Origin: Bacteroidota bacterium
Lineage (GTDB): Bacteria; Bacteroidota; Ignavibacteria; UBA10030; UBA8401
Direction: 5' to 3'
DNA: 64,000 nt
Assembly: GCA_041658205.1 (NCBI GenBank)
Contig: JBBAAO010000001.1
Span: 62,001-126,000, forward strand
In this document: positions 9,872 through 19,520 of the stretch, one piece after another
How the letters are laid out: each line of letters begins with the position of its first letter
How positions within the stretch are numbered: the stretch's first letter is position 1
Notes under the pieces: model-generated
What the model saw: the letters and a program-made list of their open reading frames with translations, nothing else
Told to the model about the DNA's origin: nothing
Databases searched by the model: none
Program-made: the position numbers and the translations under genes

Positions 9872-10303
9872 AAGAAATCATCTTATCGAAAAACTTTTTG
9901 AGTATAATCAATTTACGGTGCACTGTCAAACAACAAAATTTCCTGCAATCAATTTGTAAAAATATTTTCCGCTCGAAAATAGTTGTGCCATTCCATAGGC
10001 ACTTCTTTCCATCCCGCAGATGGTTCCTAGTTCACTAATTCAAATACAACTTAGACTGTCTTCATTGCGACAAATATTTCATACCTCAAGGGATTTACTA
10101 CTGTTATGCGATACATTGTCTATAAATTATCCAATCCCTACGGGATTGCATGATACTGTACATCGGCCACAGCGTTACGTGTTCATCAATTTTAGATTTT
10201 AATTCTACATTTCTTAATGACGTACGTATTGTGCCGGAGGCACAATATATTTATAGGACTTAAGACAATAAATTATTGTGCAGTCCCTTTAGGGACGACA
10301 TAG
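9872..10303. other. Spacer with a T9SS-tail remnant and palindromes
   Basis: Upstream of the sensor kinase lie an AT-rich stretch, an orphan T9SS-tail remnant (about 9931-10035) and then short palindromic words: ATCCCTACGGGAT near 10137, GTGCCGGAGGCAC near 10231 and GTCCCTTTAGGGAC near 10285. The same class of repeats fills the spacer at 5740-5930. No intact gene is visible. Confidence 0.6.
9931..10035 (-). pseudogene. Orphan remnant of a T9SS C-terminal tail
   Basis: Read on the minus strand this segment still resembles the end of the tail (a degenerate EEQ-AGWKEV-W block followed by strands like IFTNLIAGNF), but the frame is degraded and no gene body precedes it. It matches the same part of intact tails, for example the end of the LamG gene at 27108. 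Confidence 0.6.
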
Positions 10304-12511
10304 TTATTTCATCAATAAAATTTTCTTCGTTTCCACAAAATTAGTCGATTCCATCTTCACCAGATACAATCCGCTTGCAAATCCTGTAGCGTTCCACTGC
10401 ACTTCTTTCCATCCTGCGATTTGTTCTTCGTTCACGAGCGTTGCGATCTCCCTTCCGAGCAAATCAAATATTTTCAAATTCACATTACTGGTTGTTGGCA
10501 ATTGATAACTGATCATTGTTGAAGGATTGAACGGGTTGGGATAGTTTTGTGATAGTGAAAATTCTGTCGGCAGATGTACATTATTTCCTAGTGATACGCT
10601 GTTAACAATATTACTGCTGATAGCAATTGCTGTTAGATTACTCACGCTCATTGGGTTTTCACTGACCAATGTTGCAATTCCATTAAGAGTATCCAGTGTT
10701 GCAAGGTAATTCTCCCCGCTCCCATTGTCGATCAGGCAGTACATAACACCGGCAGGATTGAAAGCGATCGAACGCGGAATAGCAGAAAGACCGATCTCAC
10801 CTACCGCATGTGTCAGACCGGTTGATGTATTGATAATGTAAATGCTATCGCGAAAGTTGCGCGCGGCAGCCCATAATTTTCCCGAAGGACTGAAGGAAAG
10901 TCCCCAATATTGGATATCTGCAGCAGTTCCAACAAGTACGGCAGTACTTGAATTGAGATTGATGCGGTACAGTTTTCCCGTTGACGTTGCGCCGTACAAT
11001 GTGTCCCCCGTACTAAACGCTATTGCATTAATATCACCCACCGGAATTGTTTTTACGAAGGCTGAAGATCCCGAATCAGCACTGATTCGGTACAACGACG
11101 TGGTTATCGAATTCGAGGAAATTCCGTACAATTTTTTGGTCGACGGTTGTATCGCCAAGCTTCGAATTTGGGAAACACCAAGTGAACCAATGGATATGGC
11201 TTCAGCTGATAACGTACCAATTTTGTACAGCGAGCCATCTGATTGACCGGACTGTGTCGCATACATCACACCTGCTGCAGCCGGACCTATCGATATTCCT
11301 TTTCCGCGTAATACAATTTTTGCAATGGGATTTGTGGTATCATTGCTCGCTATGACGACTGTATCGCTTATTGCTCCCGCCGCTGTCGGTTTGAAAAGCA
11401 CATTAAAAGAGGTCGACGCTAAGGAAGTAATATTTACCGGGAGCGTCGGAAGGTTAACAAGGGAAAACATCGGAGAATTCTCTGAAATGGCGGTAACGGT
11501 AAGTTGATCTGAACCGTAATTGTATAGTGACACAACAAGCGTATCACTGGATACGCCAGCTTCAATATTGCCGAAATCGACGACCAGCGGGTTTACTGCA
11601 ATTCTAGCACCGGCAGGTATTACATTTGAGATAGTAAACTGTTTGAAGAAATTCCATATCTCTTTAATGGCATCAATGTCGCGGTTGATAACAGTTGCGC
11701 CTGCGTACGTGGGTGAACCGGGCCACTCGTGCCCGCCGCCAATGATTTTATAATGGACCACTTGAGATGTATTTGTGGATGACCGATAGAGATATTTCAC
11801 AACCGTCGATTGATCGTTCGGGTTTATATCTGGAATTGATATCACTTCTGCGGGTAAGAGGCAAAAATTCTTGTTCCGTACAAATTCTGTCGTTTGATCT
11901 ACTGAGAACAAACCCGTTATTGTACTATCATAATATGGGAGTAAATTATCACTTGTACCGTTCATAGTAAGGACTGGAACAAGTCTTGTTGTGGCATACG
12001 ATGCGGCAGTACTGTTTGCCACAACTCCTGAAACACTTGCTACCGCTGCAATTCGATTTCCTAGTCGACCGGCAAGCTTCAAGCACATAAATCCGCCGTT
12101 GGAATTACCGCACGCGTACACTCTTGCGGTATCTATCTTGTAGCGGGAAATAAGTGAATCGATGATCAAAGAAATGAATCCAACATCATCAACATTGGGA
12201 GTTGGCCAATCTGGATTATCACCGAGACCGCTATTCCAGCGTTTATTAAACGCATCTGGATAAACCGTAATGAAGCCGACACTATCACCGAGAATATGCG
12301 AATGATGATATGTTCGAGCTTCATAATATGATCCGCCATAACCATAAAGATTAAAGACAACCGGTAATCCTGCCTGAGCTCCACGACTTTGAGGCAGATA
12401 AACGTAACAATCCCTCGCTTTTCCTTCCCATTGAAAATCCCATCTTTCTTGTGAAAACGATAACGGACCGAATAAAAGAACTAATTGTAATACTATGAGA
12501 AATTGTTTCAT
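10304..12511 (-). CDS. Secreted PHB-depolymerase-like esterase with propeller and T9SS tail
   Basis: The start at 12511 (MKQFLIVLQLVLLFGPLSFS, signal peptide) has GGAGG. The open frame continues to 12592, but that part is only palindromic repeat. Product 735 aa. Residues about 20-300 are an alpha/beta-hydrolase of the polyhydroxybutyrate depolymerase/feruloyl esterase type: oxyanion region VVFNLYGYGGSYYEA, nucleophile Ser137 in CGNSNGGF, Asp in NGTSDNLLPY, His in GGGHEWPG. A HYDIN/choice-of-anchor D-like Ig module follows (VNPLVVDFGNIEAG), then a propeller-like stretch (SLYKIGTLSAEAISIGSLGV) and the T9SS tail in a variant shared only with the next gene upstream (PSTMISYQLP). Probable surface or secreted esterase; substrate unknown. 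Confidence 0.87.
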   Translation of the reverse strand: MKQFLIVLQLVLLFGPLSFSQERWDFQWEGKARDCYVYLPQSRGAQAGLPVVFNLYGYGGSYYEARTYHHSHILGDSVGFITVYPDAFNKRWNSGLGDNPDWPTPNVDDVGFISLIIDSLISRYKIDTARVYACGNSNGGFMCLKLAGRLGNRIAAVASVSGVVANSTAASYATTRLVPVLTMNGTSDNLLPYYDSTITGLFSVDQTTEFVRNKNFCLLPAEVISIPDINPNDQSTVVKYLYRSSTNTSQVVHYKIIGGGHEWPGSPTYAGATVINRDIDAIKEIWNFFKQFTISNVIPAGARIAVNPLVVDFGNIEAGVSSDTLVVSLYNYGSDQLTVTAISENSPMFSLVNLPTLPVNITSLASTSFNVLFKPTAAGAISDTVVIASNDTTNPIAKIVLRGKGISIGPAAAGVMYATQSGQSDGSLYKIGTLSAEAISIGSLGVSQIRSLAIQPSTKKLYGISSNSITTSLYRISADSGSSAFVKTIPVGDINAIAFSTGDTLYGATSTGKLYRINLNSSTAVLVGTAADIQYWGLSFSPSGKLWAAARNFRDSIYIINTSTGLTHAVGEIGLSAIPRSIAFNPAGVMYCLIDNGSGENYLATLDTLNGIATLVSENPMSVSNLTAIAISSNIVNSVSLGNNVHLPTEFSLSQNYPNPFNPSTMISYQLPTTSNVNLKIFDLLGREIATLVNEEQIAGWKEVQWNATGFASGLYLVKMESTNFVETKKILLMK

Positions 12512-12542
12512 ACAACCTCCAAAATGTTTTGTTTGATCGTAG

Positions 12543-12596
12543 AACCTTGCGAAGGTTCCCACAAAGAAGGCGGGCAGGCCAAACCTTCGCAAGGTT
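12543..12596. repeat. Long palindromic intergenic element, copy 1
   Basis: Two perfectly inverted 15-bp arms (AACCTTGCGAAGGTT and AACCTTCGCAAGGTT) flank a GC-rich centre containing GAAGGCGGGCAGGCC. Together with the downstream tail sequence it matches 24912-25046 at all but two of 135 positions. Position and symmetry also allow a hairpin terminator role after the gene ending at 12603. Confidence 0.8.
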
Positions 12597-12602
12597 ATAA
12601 AA

Positions 12603-15077
12603 CTATTTCATCAACAAAATTTTCTTTGCCTCAGTAAAATTACCTGCTGTCATTCTCACCAAATACATCCCGCTCGCGAAATTCGTAGCATTCCATTGCA
12701 CTTCCTTCCATCCCGCAGATTGTTCTTCGTTCACAAGCGATGCTATTTCTCTGCCGAGCAGATCAAATATTTTCAAATTCACTTTACTGGTTATGGGCAA
12801 TTGATAACTGATCATTGTTGAAGGATTGAACGGGTTGGGGTAGTTTTGGGACAATGCAAATTCGGTCGGATTCCCAAGAGTCAGTTCTTTAATACCTACT
12901 ACGGTACTGATGGGTTTCGAAATAATGAAAAGCTTCATCGCTTCAGCGGAGGCATCGATATCTCTGTTAATTGTTCCTGAACCGAAATATGGGGGCGCGC
13001 CCGGCCATTCATGTCCACCATTGTCTATTCTATAGAACACGACAAGCGGTGTATCAACCCTGCTGCCATAGTACCGGACGCGAAGGACAGATGATTGATC
13101 GTTCGAGTTTCCATCCATCACTGTTGAATCTACTCTCACCGTCGCGTTGTTCCATGTTTGCCAAATACCTACCGTCTGTTCTACGGTGTACCGATTACCA
13201 CCGCCGGTATAAGGTACGTAAGGATCTTCCGTGCCGTTTAAAATCATGATCGGAACAGGACGTTTGGGAGAATATCCGTTTACAATGGTCGGCGTTAACG
13301 CCCCGTCGACAACACATGCTGCAGTGATCCGGTGAGCAAGTTTGGTTGCTATAAGATTTGCCATAGTTCCTCCATTGGACCATCCGGAAACAAATACTCT
13401 TGTCGTATCAATCGAGTATTGAGCCCGAAGCGTATCAATGAGTGCAGAAATATACGCCACGTCGTCCGTATTCGAGGTAGGCCATCCATTGATTTCGAAT
13501 GCAGTACTGTTCCATCGCCGCTGATATGCCTCGGGATATACCGTGACGAATCCGGCAGTGTCACCATATAGATGAAACCGAATGTAGTTTATTTCATAGT
13601 CGATGGCATCATCGTATCCGGTGAGATGGATCAACACCGGTCTGTTGATCTCCGATTCACGCCCTTTAGGCCTGAAGACAATATGATGTCTGGTGATTCC
13701 CCCAATGTTGAACTTTCGTACTTCTGCACGGTTAGGACGCAATGAAGTCGTTGTTGCAAAGTCAGATTCAATCGCGCCAATATCAGGCATGCTTCCGGAA
13801 GGACTGGAACGAACGGCTCCTGTTAGATCGGTCGATGGGGAAGTAATTGTTGTTCCAAAGATTTCGCGGCTTGTGGTACCTGCACCGATGCAGGGACTTG
13901 CAGCTGTAAGTCTGTACGAACCATCTGCAGCAAACATCGGGTCAGCAGAGAAATTGTTCTCACCGATCGAAGATTCTCCGCGGATCAGATTGTTGTGCAT
14001 ACTTTCAAAACGGGCACCATAGACGTCGCTGAATTCCGGATTTTTGTCCCAGAAAATATTATTTATACCGGTGACATTGGCAATGAACGAACCAGTCCCT
14101 CCGATAAAAAGGCCTGAACTAAACTGCCCTCCAGCAGAATTATCGGCAATCGTGTTATTGACAAGTGTTAGTCGGCATCCGACTCTCAAGTCAATTGCAC
14201 CGCCAAGTGTTGCAGCAGTATTACCGACGATCAGGTTATTGGTCATGGTCACAATCGCTCCACCCGCACTCGTGGGTCGATAGACTACGACACCGCCTCC
14301 TCTATTGCTCGAGCTATTTTCTCGGATGATGTTCTCACGGATCTCAACAACATCTCCGGCACCGGGCCAAATGCTGATGCCTCCGACTGCGTTATTGTTT
14401 GCTGGTGCCGTAGCCGTGTTCTTTTCGATGATATTGCGGGCAATCCGCGCGCGCGTTCCAAGGGTGAACCCGGCTCCCTCTGCTTGCGTTCCCGTCACGA
14501 TGTTGTTAGCAATGATATTGTCTTCAATAACGTTGAAGTATGCATGATTCAATACCAAGCCAATGCAGAGACCGCCGCCAAATGTATAGGGCTCTGACGG
14601 CCGTGACAGGACCGGATTGTCAACAATTCTGTTGTGAAGAATTTTAACCCCGTTACCGTTGGAAAAAATTCCACCGCCGCACAGCCATCGCCTTCCATTG
14701 GATTGATCGATTATCAACGTACCAGTTCCTCCGGTGATCGTCAATCCGATGATAATCGCTGTTGTGTCAGTGTCAGGACCGAGAACAATCACCGAACCCG
14801 AATCCTGATTTATTGGAGTACTTCCGTTGAGTATCGTTTTAGCTATATGTGATTCATCGCCATCGATCAAATAATGACTCCCCAGTACAATCTTCTTATT
14901 CAGGAAAAGGTTTACCATATACGTTCCTTCAGCCACCAACACTGTATCATCATTCACTGCCGCATTGATCGCCAGTTGAATCTTTGCAAAATCCTGTGGG
15001 ACTTTAATTGTTTTTGCTTCGGATTGTAATATGAGCAAAAATGAAGCAACGAAAATTGCGGCACTTAATGAACGCAT
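12603..15077 (-). CDS. Secreted beta-helix / PHB-depolymerase-like esterase fusion with T9SS tail
   Basis: The start at 15077 is preceded by GGAGG and followed by a signal peptide (MRSLSAAIFVASFLLILQSEA). Product 824 aa. Residues about 20-450 are a right-handed beta-helix beginning KTIKVPQDFAKIQLAINAAV and ending ...SSPSGSMPDIGAIESDF. Residues about 470-740 are an esterase of the PHB-depolymerase type with nucleophile Ser567 in SGWSNGGTM, Asp in NGTEDPYVPY and His in NGGHEWPG. The T9SS tail follows. The two halves are the two main cargo types of this island, here joined in one chain. The helix may present the esterase on a polymer or at the surface; that is inference. Confidence 0.87.
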   Translation of the reverse strand: MRSLSAAIFVASFLLILQSEAKTIKVPQDFAKIQLAINAAVNDDTVLVAEGTYMVNLFLNKKIVLGSHYLIDGDESHIAKTILNGSTPINQDSGSVIVLGPDTDTTAIIIGLTITGGTGTLIIDQSNGRRWLCGGGIFSNGNGVKILHNRIVDNPVLSRPSEPYTFGGGLCIGLVLNHAYFNVIEDNIIANNIVTGTQAEGAGFTLGTRARIARNIIEKNTATAPANNNAVGGISIWPGAGDVVEIRENIIRENSSSNRGGGVVVYRPTSAGGAIVTMTNNLIVGNTAATLGGAIDLRVGCRLTLVNNTIADNSAGGQFSSGLFIGGTGSFIANVTGINNIFWDKNPEFSDVYGARFESMHNNLIRGESSIGENNFSADPMFAADGSYRLTAASPCIGAGTTSREIFGTTITSPSTDLTGAVRSSPSGSMPDIGAIESDFATTTSLRPNRAEVRKFNIGGITRHHIVFRPKGRESEINRPVLIHLTGYDDAIDYEINYIRFHLYGDTAGFVTVYPEAYQRRWNSTAFEINGWPTSNTDDVAYISALIDTLRAQYSIDTTRVFVSGWSNGGTMANLIATKLAHRITAACVVDGALTPTIVNGYSPKRPVPIMILNGTEDPYVPYTGGGNRYTVEQTVGIWQTWNNATVRVDSTVMDGNSNDQSSVLRVRYYGSRVDTPLVVFYRIDNGGHEWPGAPPYFGSGTINRDIDASAEAMKLFIISKPISTVVGIKELTLGNPTEFALSQNYPNPFNPSTMISYQLPITSKVNLKIFDLLGREIASLVNEEQSAGWKEVQWNATNFASGMYLVRMTAGNFTEAKKILLMK

Positions 15078-15097
15078 GGAACCTCCAATTATTTTTT

Positions 15098-15152
15098 GTT
15101 TAGGCGCGGATGGCAATCCGTGCAGTAGGGACGGACTGCCGTCCGTCCCTAC
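15098..15152. repeat. Hairpin-forming spacer between secreted genes
   Basis: Contains GCGGATGGCAATCCGTGC and GGGACGGACTGCCGTCCGTC, both able to fold into stems. It separates the start of the fusion gene from the tail of the gene upstream. Similar but not identical hairpins occur at 17021-17075 and 25100-25132. Confidence 0.6.
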
Positions 15153-15159
15153 ATTTTTT

Positions 15160-16809
15160 TTATCTCACCAATAACATTTTTCGAGTTTCCACAAAACTTC
15201 CCGCCTGAAGTTTGTAAAAATAAATTCCCGACGAAACATTTTTGGCGTTCCACTGCACTTCCTTCCATCCAGCAGATTGTTCCTCGTTTACGAGTGTGGC
15301 AATTTCTCTTCCAAGCAGATCGTATACGGAGAGTTTCACATTTGCGGAGGAGGGGAGAGAGTACCGAATTGTCGTTGTCGGATTGAATGGGTTGGGATAG
15401 TTTTGCGATAGTGAATATACGGTGGCGATCATTCCATCATTTTTGCAAACATCTGTTACAATTAATTTATAAGAAAGATTTATTTTGTAACCATAAGCAC
15501 TAAAAGAAATCCCAGCGATATTGTATAAGCTAAAGTCTTTATTTATTGGCCTCCACGAAGAATTTTGCCATGCTTCGTGGACAACCTCTGTCAACAAATT
15601 ATTTTGAATAAATTTATACATATAACGCTCGTAGTTTACCCACAATTCATTTATCCAATACTCTTCCAAATATGATAGTTGATTTCCGTTCACATCATAG
15701 GTATATATAACGCGAACAGCATTTGTCCATTGATTATTCGACCAGTTATCGCGCATTTCTAATACTAATTTGGCATTTGTATCATAAGAATAAGTTATAC
15801 GATAGAACTTTATCCACAGACTGTCACTCCAAGATTCATACAATTCAGATGTTTTAATATTGCTCGCATTATATGTGTAAGTATAACGTTCATTTGGTGA
15901 GCCATCAGAATCATATTGAATAGTTAAAACATTGCTGTTTGCATCGTAAGTGTAAGTAATGAGATATTCAGAGTTATAACGAGGTGTAAAGTCCTGAAAA
16001 TATTCGGTTAACATATTTCCATTTGCATCATAAGTGAAATCATATTGATAAAATTTCGTCCACTGATTATCTGACCAATATTCATGTAATATTGTAGTTA
16101 TATTGCCTACTGAATCATAGGTATTGGTTACGCGAGCAGCGTTCACCCATTGGCTATTTACCCAATCCTCCCAAAATTCTGAAAGCAAATTGCCCTTTGT
16201 ATCATAGAGATAGAATATCCGTAAAGTATTCTCCCATTGATTATTTATCCATCTTTCACCTAATACGGTCAGCATATTCCCACGTGTATCGTAGGTGTAC
16301 GTTTGACGCCCCATATTCAGCAACTGATTATTTTGCAATACTTCAAATATATAGGTCAACATATTCCCGTTTTCATCATAGCTATAGGTTGCGTGATACG
16401 AGTTCACCCACTGATTATTATACCATCGTTGGTCTAGATACTCTAATTTCTTTCCAATTACGTTGTAAGTATACAAATACCTCGAAGTATCGGTTGTGCT
16501 ACATACAATTGCAGTGTCAATGACGTATATGTTTGTTTGAGAAAAGGAATTCACATTGAAAGCATTTGATTTACGTTTTTTGATTTGTGGCACCACATGC
16601 GGCATCGGTAAATCTGCACGTAAGCGATGTTCGAACAAAAATTCATTTTCTCTGTATTGTCGCTGTGCATTGTTCTGTGGAAGGTTCTGATGAGGGTGGT
16701 CTCTCTTTTCATCAATTCGTGCTTGAACATACTCGTGCGAAATTATTTGAGCATTGAGAAAAGTAGAAACAAAAAAAGTGACCATAATGGATTGTAAAAA
16801 GTGTTTCAT
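15160..16809 (-). CDS. Secreted YD-repeat-like protein with T9SS tail
   Basis: 549 aa, start at 16809 behind GGAGG, signal peptide MKHFLQSIMVTFFVSTFLNA. After a charged linker, residues about 100-430 consist of nine to ten tandem units of roughly 29 residues with consensus YDxNGNxLTxxxExWxNNQWxNxxRxTYT. The YDxNGN core recalls YD/RHS repeats, but the repeated WxNNQW segment is distinctive and no RHS toxin core or DPxG cleavage site is present. A standard T9SS tail ends the protein (NYPNPFNPTTTIRYSLPSS). Probably an elongated beta-sheet surface protein, perhaps an adhesin; function unknown. Confidence 0.8.
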   Translation of the reverse strand: MKHFLQSIMVTFFVSTFLNAQIISHEYVQARIDEKRDHPHQNLPQNNAQRQYRENEFLFEHRLRADLPMPHVVPQIKKRKSNAFNVNSFSQTNIYVIDTAIVCSTTDTSRYLYTYNVIGKKLEYLDQRWYNNQWVNSYHATYSYDENGNMLTYIFEVLQNNQLLNMGRQTYTYDTRGNMLTVLGERWINNQWENTLRIFYLYDTKGNLLSEFWEDWVNSQWVNAARVTNTYDSVGNITTILHEYWSDNQWTKFYQYDFTYDANGNMLTEYFQDFTPRYNSEYLITYTYDANSNVLTIQYDSDGSPNERYTYTYNASNIKTSELYESWSDSLWIKFYRITYSYDTNAKLVLEMRDNWSNNQWTNAVRVIYTYDVNGNQLSYLEEYWINELWVNYERYMYKFIQNNLLTEVVHEAWQNSSWRPINKDFSLYNIAGISFSAYGYKINLSYKLIVTDVCKNDGMIATVYSLSQNYPNPFNPTTTIRYSLPSSANVKLSVYDLLGREIATLVNEEQSAGWKEVQWNAKNVSSGIYFYKLQAGSFVETRKMLLVR

Positions 16810-16839
16810 ATATCCTCCAAAATGTTTTTACGTTATTTT

Positions 16840-16885
16840 ATAAACTTACAAAGTTGTAGTACACTTTAGAAGTGTCCTACAACTG
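16840..16885. repeat. Palindromic spacer element
   Basis: GTTGTAGTACACTT and AAGTGTCCTACAAC form a near-perfect stem around TAG, immediately downstream of an orphan T9SS-tail remnant. Confidence 0.55.
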
Positions 16886-16892
16886 GCATTTC

Positions 16893-17018
16893 ATTTCATC
16901 AATAAAATTTTCTTTGTGTTTGAATAATTTCCAGCATTCATTCTCACTAAATACATCCCGCTCGATACATCCTTAGCATTCCACTCTACTTCCTTCCATC
17001 CTGCAAATTATTTTTCGT
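16893..17018 (-). pseudogene. Orphan T9SS-tail remnant
   Basis: The minus strand reads as the last roughly 40 codons of a T9SS tail (WKEVEWNAKD.SSGMYLVRMN, then TKKILLMK) but breaks off at the NEEQ/AGWKE boundary, where palindromic spacer sequence begins (TTTTTGTAGGCACGGAC). No gene body precedes it. The true tail of the next gene starts only at 17082, so the remnant lies between two intact genes. Confidence 0.7.
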
Positions 17019-17020
17019 TT

Positions 17021-17075
17021 TTGTAGGCACGGACGAAAGTCCGTGCCTTAGGGACGGTTGGGCGACCGTCCCTAC
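17021..17075. repeat. Double hairpin spacer
   Basis: Two consecutive stems (GGCACGGAC/GTCCGTGCC and GGGACGGT/ACCGTCCC) lie between the orphan tail remnant and the intact gene end at 17082. Confidence 0.65.
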
Positions 17076-17081
17076 ATTTAT

Positions 17082-19460
17082 TTATCTCACCAATAACATT
17101 TTTCGCGTTTCCACAAAACTTCCCACCTGAAGTTTGTAAAAATATATACCGCTCGAAACATCTTTTGCATTCCACTGCACTTCCTTCCATCCTGCGGATT
17201 GTTCTTCGTTCACAAGTGTTGCAATTTCTCTTCCAAGAAGATCGTAAACAACAAGTTTTACATTTGCGGAGGAGGGGAGAGCATAGCGAATTGTTGTTGA
17301 TGGATTGAATGGGTTGGGATAGTTCTGTGAAAGTTCATACGAATTTTGTGAAGCAGATCGTATATCTTTTACTGATAGGGCAATGTTCGTTACTAGGAGT
17401 GTATCATATTGGGAAATGCCTTTTTTCATTGTAATGTATAACGTATCTCCTGTATCCGGAATTTTTCCGTTGTCAGGCATAATAAACGTTGTCCATGTAT
17501 ACCGTTCCTTATTTGCGACCTGTTCGAAGAAATAGATGTACAATCCCGTAGTATGTTCAAAAACAACCTTCACACTCTTTCCCTGAGTTACATTGAAAAC
17601 CTTAAATTTTATCTCCGTCGGTATTCCTCCAAAGTAACCAAGCGAGGTATCAACGATATGGTCATAAAATATTATTTTATAATCACACGCATGTCTAAAT
17701 GGTTTCATTAAATATTGCGGGTGATTAACAATATCAATTACTGAATAGAATGGGCTCCCTGAAACGGTACTCCAACGCATCACATCCTTAGTCGTAACGA
17801 CATCTTCGGCAAATAATGATAACCCTTCAAAAACATCACTTTCAGTAGAAGAAGAAAACGGTACTTTTTGAATGAGATACAATCCTTCTGTCCGGTCATA
17901 CACAGAAAATGTTTTGGAACCATTCACAGCGGTATCGCAGAATGAAATTGCATAGGAATGGTTGGTGGTCTGCGAAGGATCGAGAATGTTCAGCGTGATT
18001 TGTGCGCTTGTATTTTTTGGTGCAAATGAAATTTGTGAAGCGGGTAGTTTCTGTCGAGAAACTGACTTGCTAAATGGTGCTAATTCAATGGGGTAAGCAG
18101 TATTGCTATCGGTAAATTCCAGCTTTACTGTTATTGAAGAACTATTTGGAATCTTGTTAATATCGATCAGAAAATGATTTTGTACTGAATCGACGGTAAA
18201 TTCTTCTGAATGAAAAAGTTTGAAATCCACACCAGTTTTATAATATGCATTTAATATTAATGTGGTATCATCAGGGTCGCCAACACGAAACGAATAGTTG
18301 AGCGTTGTACTTGAAACTGTTCCATTCAAAATGATCGCAAATGGAGTCCCGTTAATTCCGTTATCTATGTAAAAATAACTTGATTGATCTATTCCATAGA
18401 TAAATCCTTCATGATTCTTTACACATACTTTCAGCAATCCGAACGCACAATCATTAAAGTTTTGTGTATCCCATTGGTAATTTCCGTTGTTGGGTTCAGC
18501 ACGACTCACCAATCGCCATATTCTTCCACCGTCCGGACTGAACCAAATCTCCACACTGTCGTCAATGACAGCAGAATTCCAGTTGATTGTTTCAATGCCT
18601 TTCAGAGTCCTTCGGGTATTCAAATTTGTAATTGCAATGGCGCCTGATGTTTTTCTGTAATTGTCGAATACCCAAGGAAAGAGGAAAGTGTAATCGTATG
18701 ATTCGTCCCAGATTGCGTGTCCGCCATCTTTGTATTCAGTATAAAAAAGGTCGGCATGACTCTTTACATACATCTCAATTGAGCTATCCGACTGACCAGA
18801 ACAATCATTGTTGAAACAATGAGTATACACAACCGATCGTCCAGTGTTTTTGAGAGCTTCGATCATACTTCGAGACTCCGATACGGAAACAGTAGGATCT
18901 TTCGTTCCATGAAAATTCCAGATCGGAGTCTGAGCAAAAAGCGAAACTGCACTCGCATTTCCCTTTCCACACATTGGAATAGCTGCAGCAAAACGATTCG
19001 GAAATCGTCTAATCATTTCCCATGTTCCATGCCCACCCATTGAAAATCCTGTAACATATAACCGATTCGAATCGATGGTGAATTCGTGCAGAAGCGAGTC
19101 GAGTATGTTGGAAACAATGTTCGCGTTGAAAAACCAATCCTGACTGGGAGGACATTGAGGTGCAATGACAAAACACGGATACTTTGCCTGATTGACTGGA
19201 TCAGCCCATGAAGTTGCCATTCGAGTAGATTGAACTTGCAAAAGGTTATCCGTGCCTCGTTGGCCGGAACCATGAAGCGTAAGAACTATTGGAAATTTTT
19301 TAGAAGTAGAATAATGATCCGGTATAAAGAGCCGGTATGGTATAGTCACACCTCTGAACGTATGTGATCGTGCGACAAACTTCATTGCGATCGGATCTTG
19401 AGCATGAATCAAATTGAAAAATGCGATAACAATGAGAATGGTAGTAACAAAAGTCCGCAT
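17082..19460 (-). CDS. Secreted alpha/beta-hydrolase (esterase/S9-like) with T9SS tail
   Basis: About 792 aa from ATG 19460. A GTG at 19472 is an alternative; neither has a strong ribosome site. Signal peptide MRTFVTTILIVIAFFNLIHA. Residues about 30-260 are an alpha/beta-hydrolase with LTLHGSGQRG at the oxyanion region, nucleophile Ser140 in TGFSMGGHGTW, Asp in FHGTKDPTV and His in DGGHAIWDE. This is the carboxylesterase/prolyl-oligopeptidase-like group often annotated as phospholipase/carboxylesterase. A long Ig-like region with no recognised enzyme follows, then the T9SS tail. It differs from the PHB-type esterases of the island in motif (GFSMGG versus GxSNGG). Substrate unknown. Confidence 0.83.
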   Translation of the reverse strand: MRTFVTTILIVIAFFNLIHAQDPIAMKFVARSHTFRGVTIPYRLFIPDHYSTSKKFPIVLTLHGSGQRGTDNLLQVQSTRMATSWADPVNQAKYPCFVIAPQCPPSQDWFFNANIVSNILDSLLHEFTIDSNRLYVTGFSMGGHGTWEMIRRFPNRFAAAIPMCGKGNASAVSLFAQTPIWNFHGTKDPTVSVSESRSMIEALKNTGRSVVYTHCFNNDCSGQSDSSIEMYVKSHADLFYTEYKDGGHAIWDESYDYTFLFPWVFDNYRKTSGAIAITNLNTRRTLKGIETINWNSAVIDDSVEIWFSPDGGRIWRLVSRAEPNNGNYQWDTQNFNDCAFGLLKVCVKNHEGFIYGIDQSSYFYIDNGINGTPFAIILNGTVSSTTLNYSFRVGDPDDTTLILNAYYKTGVDFKLFHSEEFTVDSVQNHFLIDINKIPNSSSITVKLEFTDSNTAYPIELAPFSKSVSRQKLPASQISFAPKNTSAQITLNILDPSQTTNHSYAISFCDTAVNGSKTFSVYDRTEGLYLIQKVPFSSSTESDVFEGLSLFAEDVVTTKDVMRWSTVSGSPFYSVIDIVNHPQYLMKPFRHACDYKIIFYDHIVDTSLGYFGGIPTEIKFKVFNVTQGKSVKVVFEHTTGLYIYFFEQVANKERYTWTTFIMPDNGKIPDTGDTLYITMKKGISQYDTLLVTNIALSVKDIRSASQNSYELSQNYPNPFNPSTTIRYALPSSANVKLVVYDLLGREIATLVNEEQSAGWKEVQWNAKDVSSGIYFYKLQVGSFVETRKMLLVR

Positions 19461-19520
19461 AGAGCACTGCACTCACTTTCAGTTTGGTGATGAATCGATG
19501 GAAGAATCCGCACTCCGTTC

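Noticed and set aside
12512..12592. N-terminal extension MRRFGLPAFFVGTFARF of the esterase
   Set aside because: It is the translation of the palindromic repeat; the same peptide appears at 24961 without a gene. A signal peptide with GGAGG begins at 12511.
15160..16809. RHS/polymorphic toxin
   Set aside because: YD-like cores are present but there is no RHS core, no DPxG cleavage motif and no C-terminal toxin; the protein ends in a T9SS tail.
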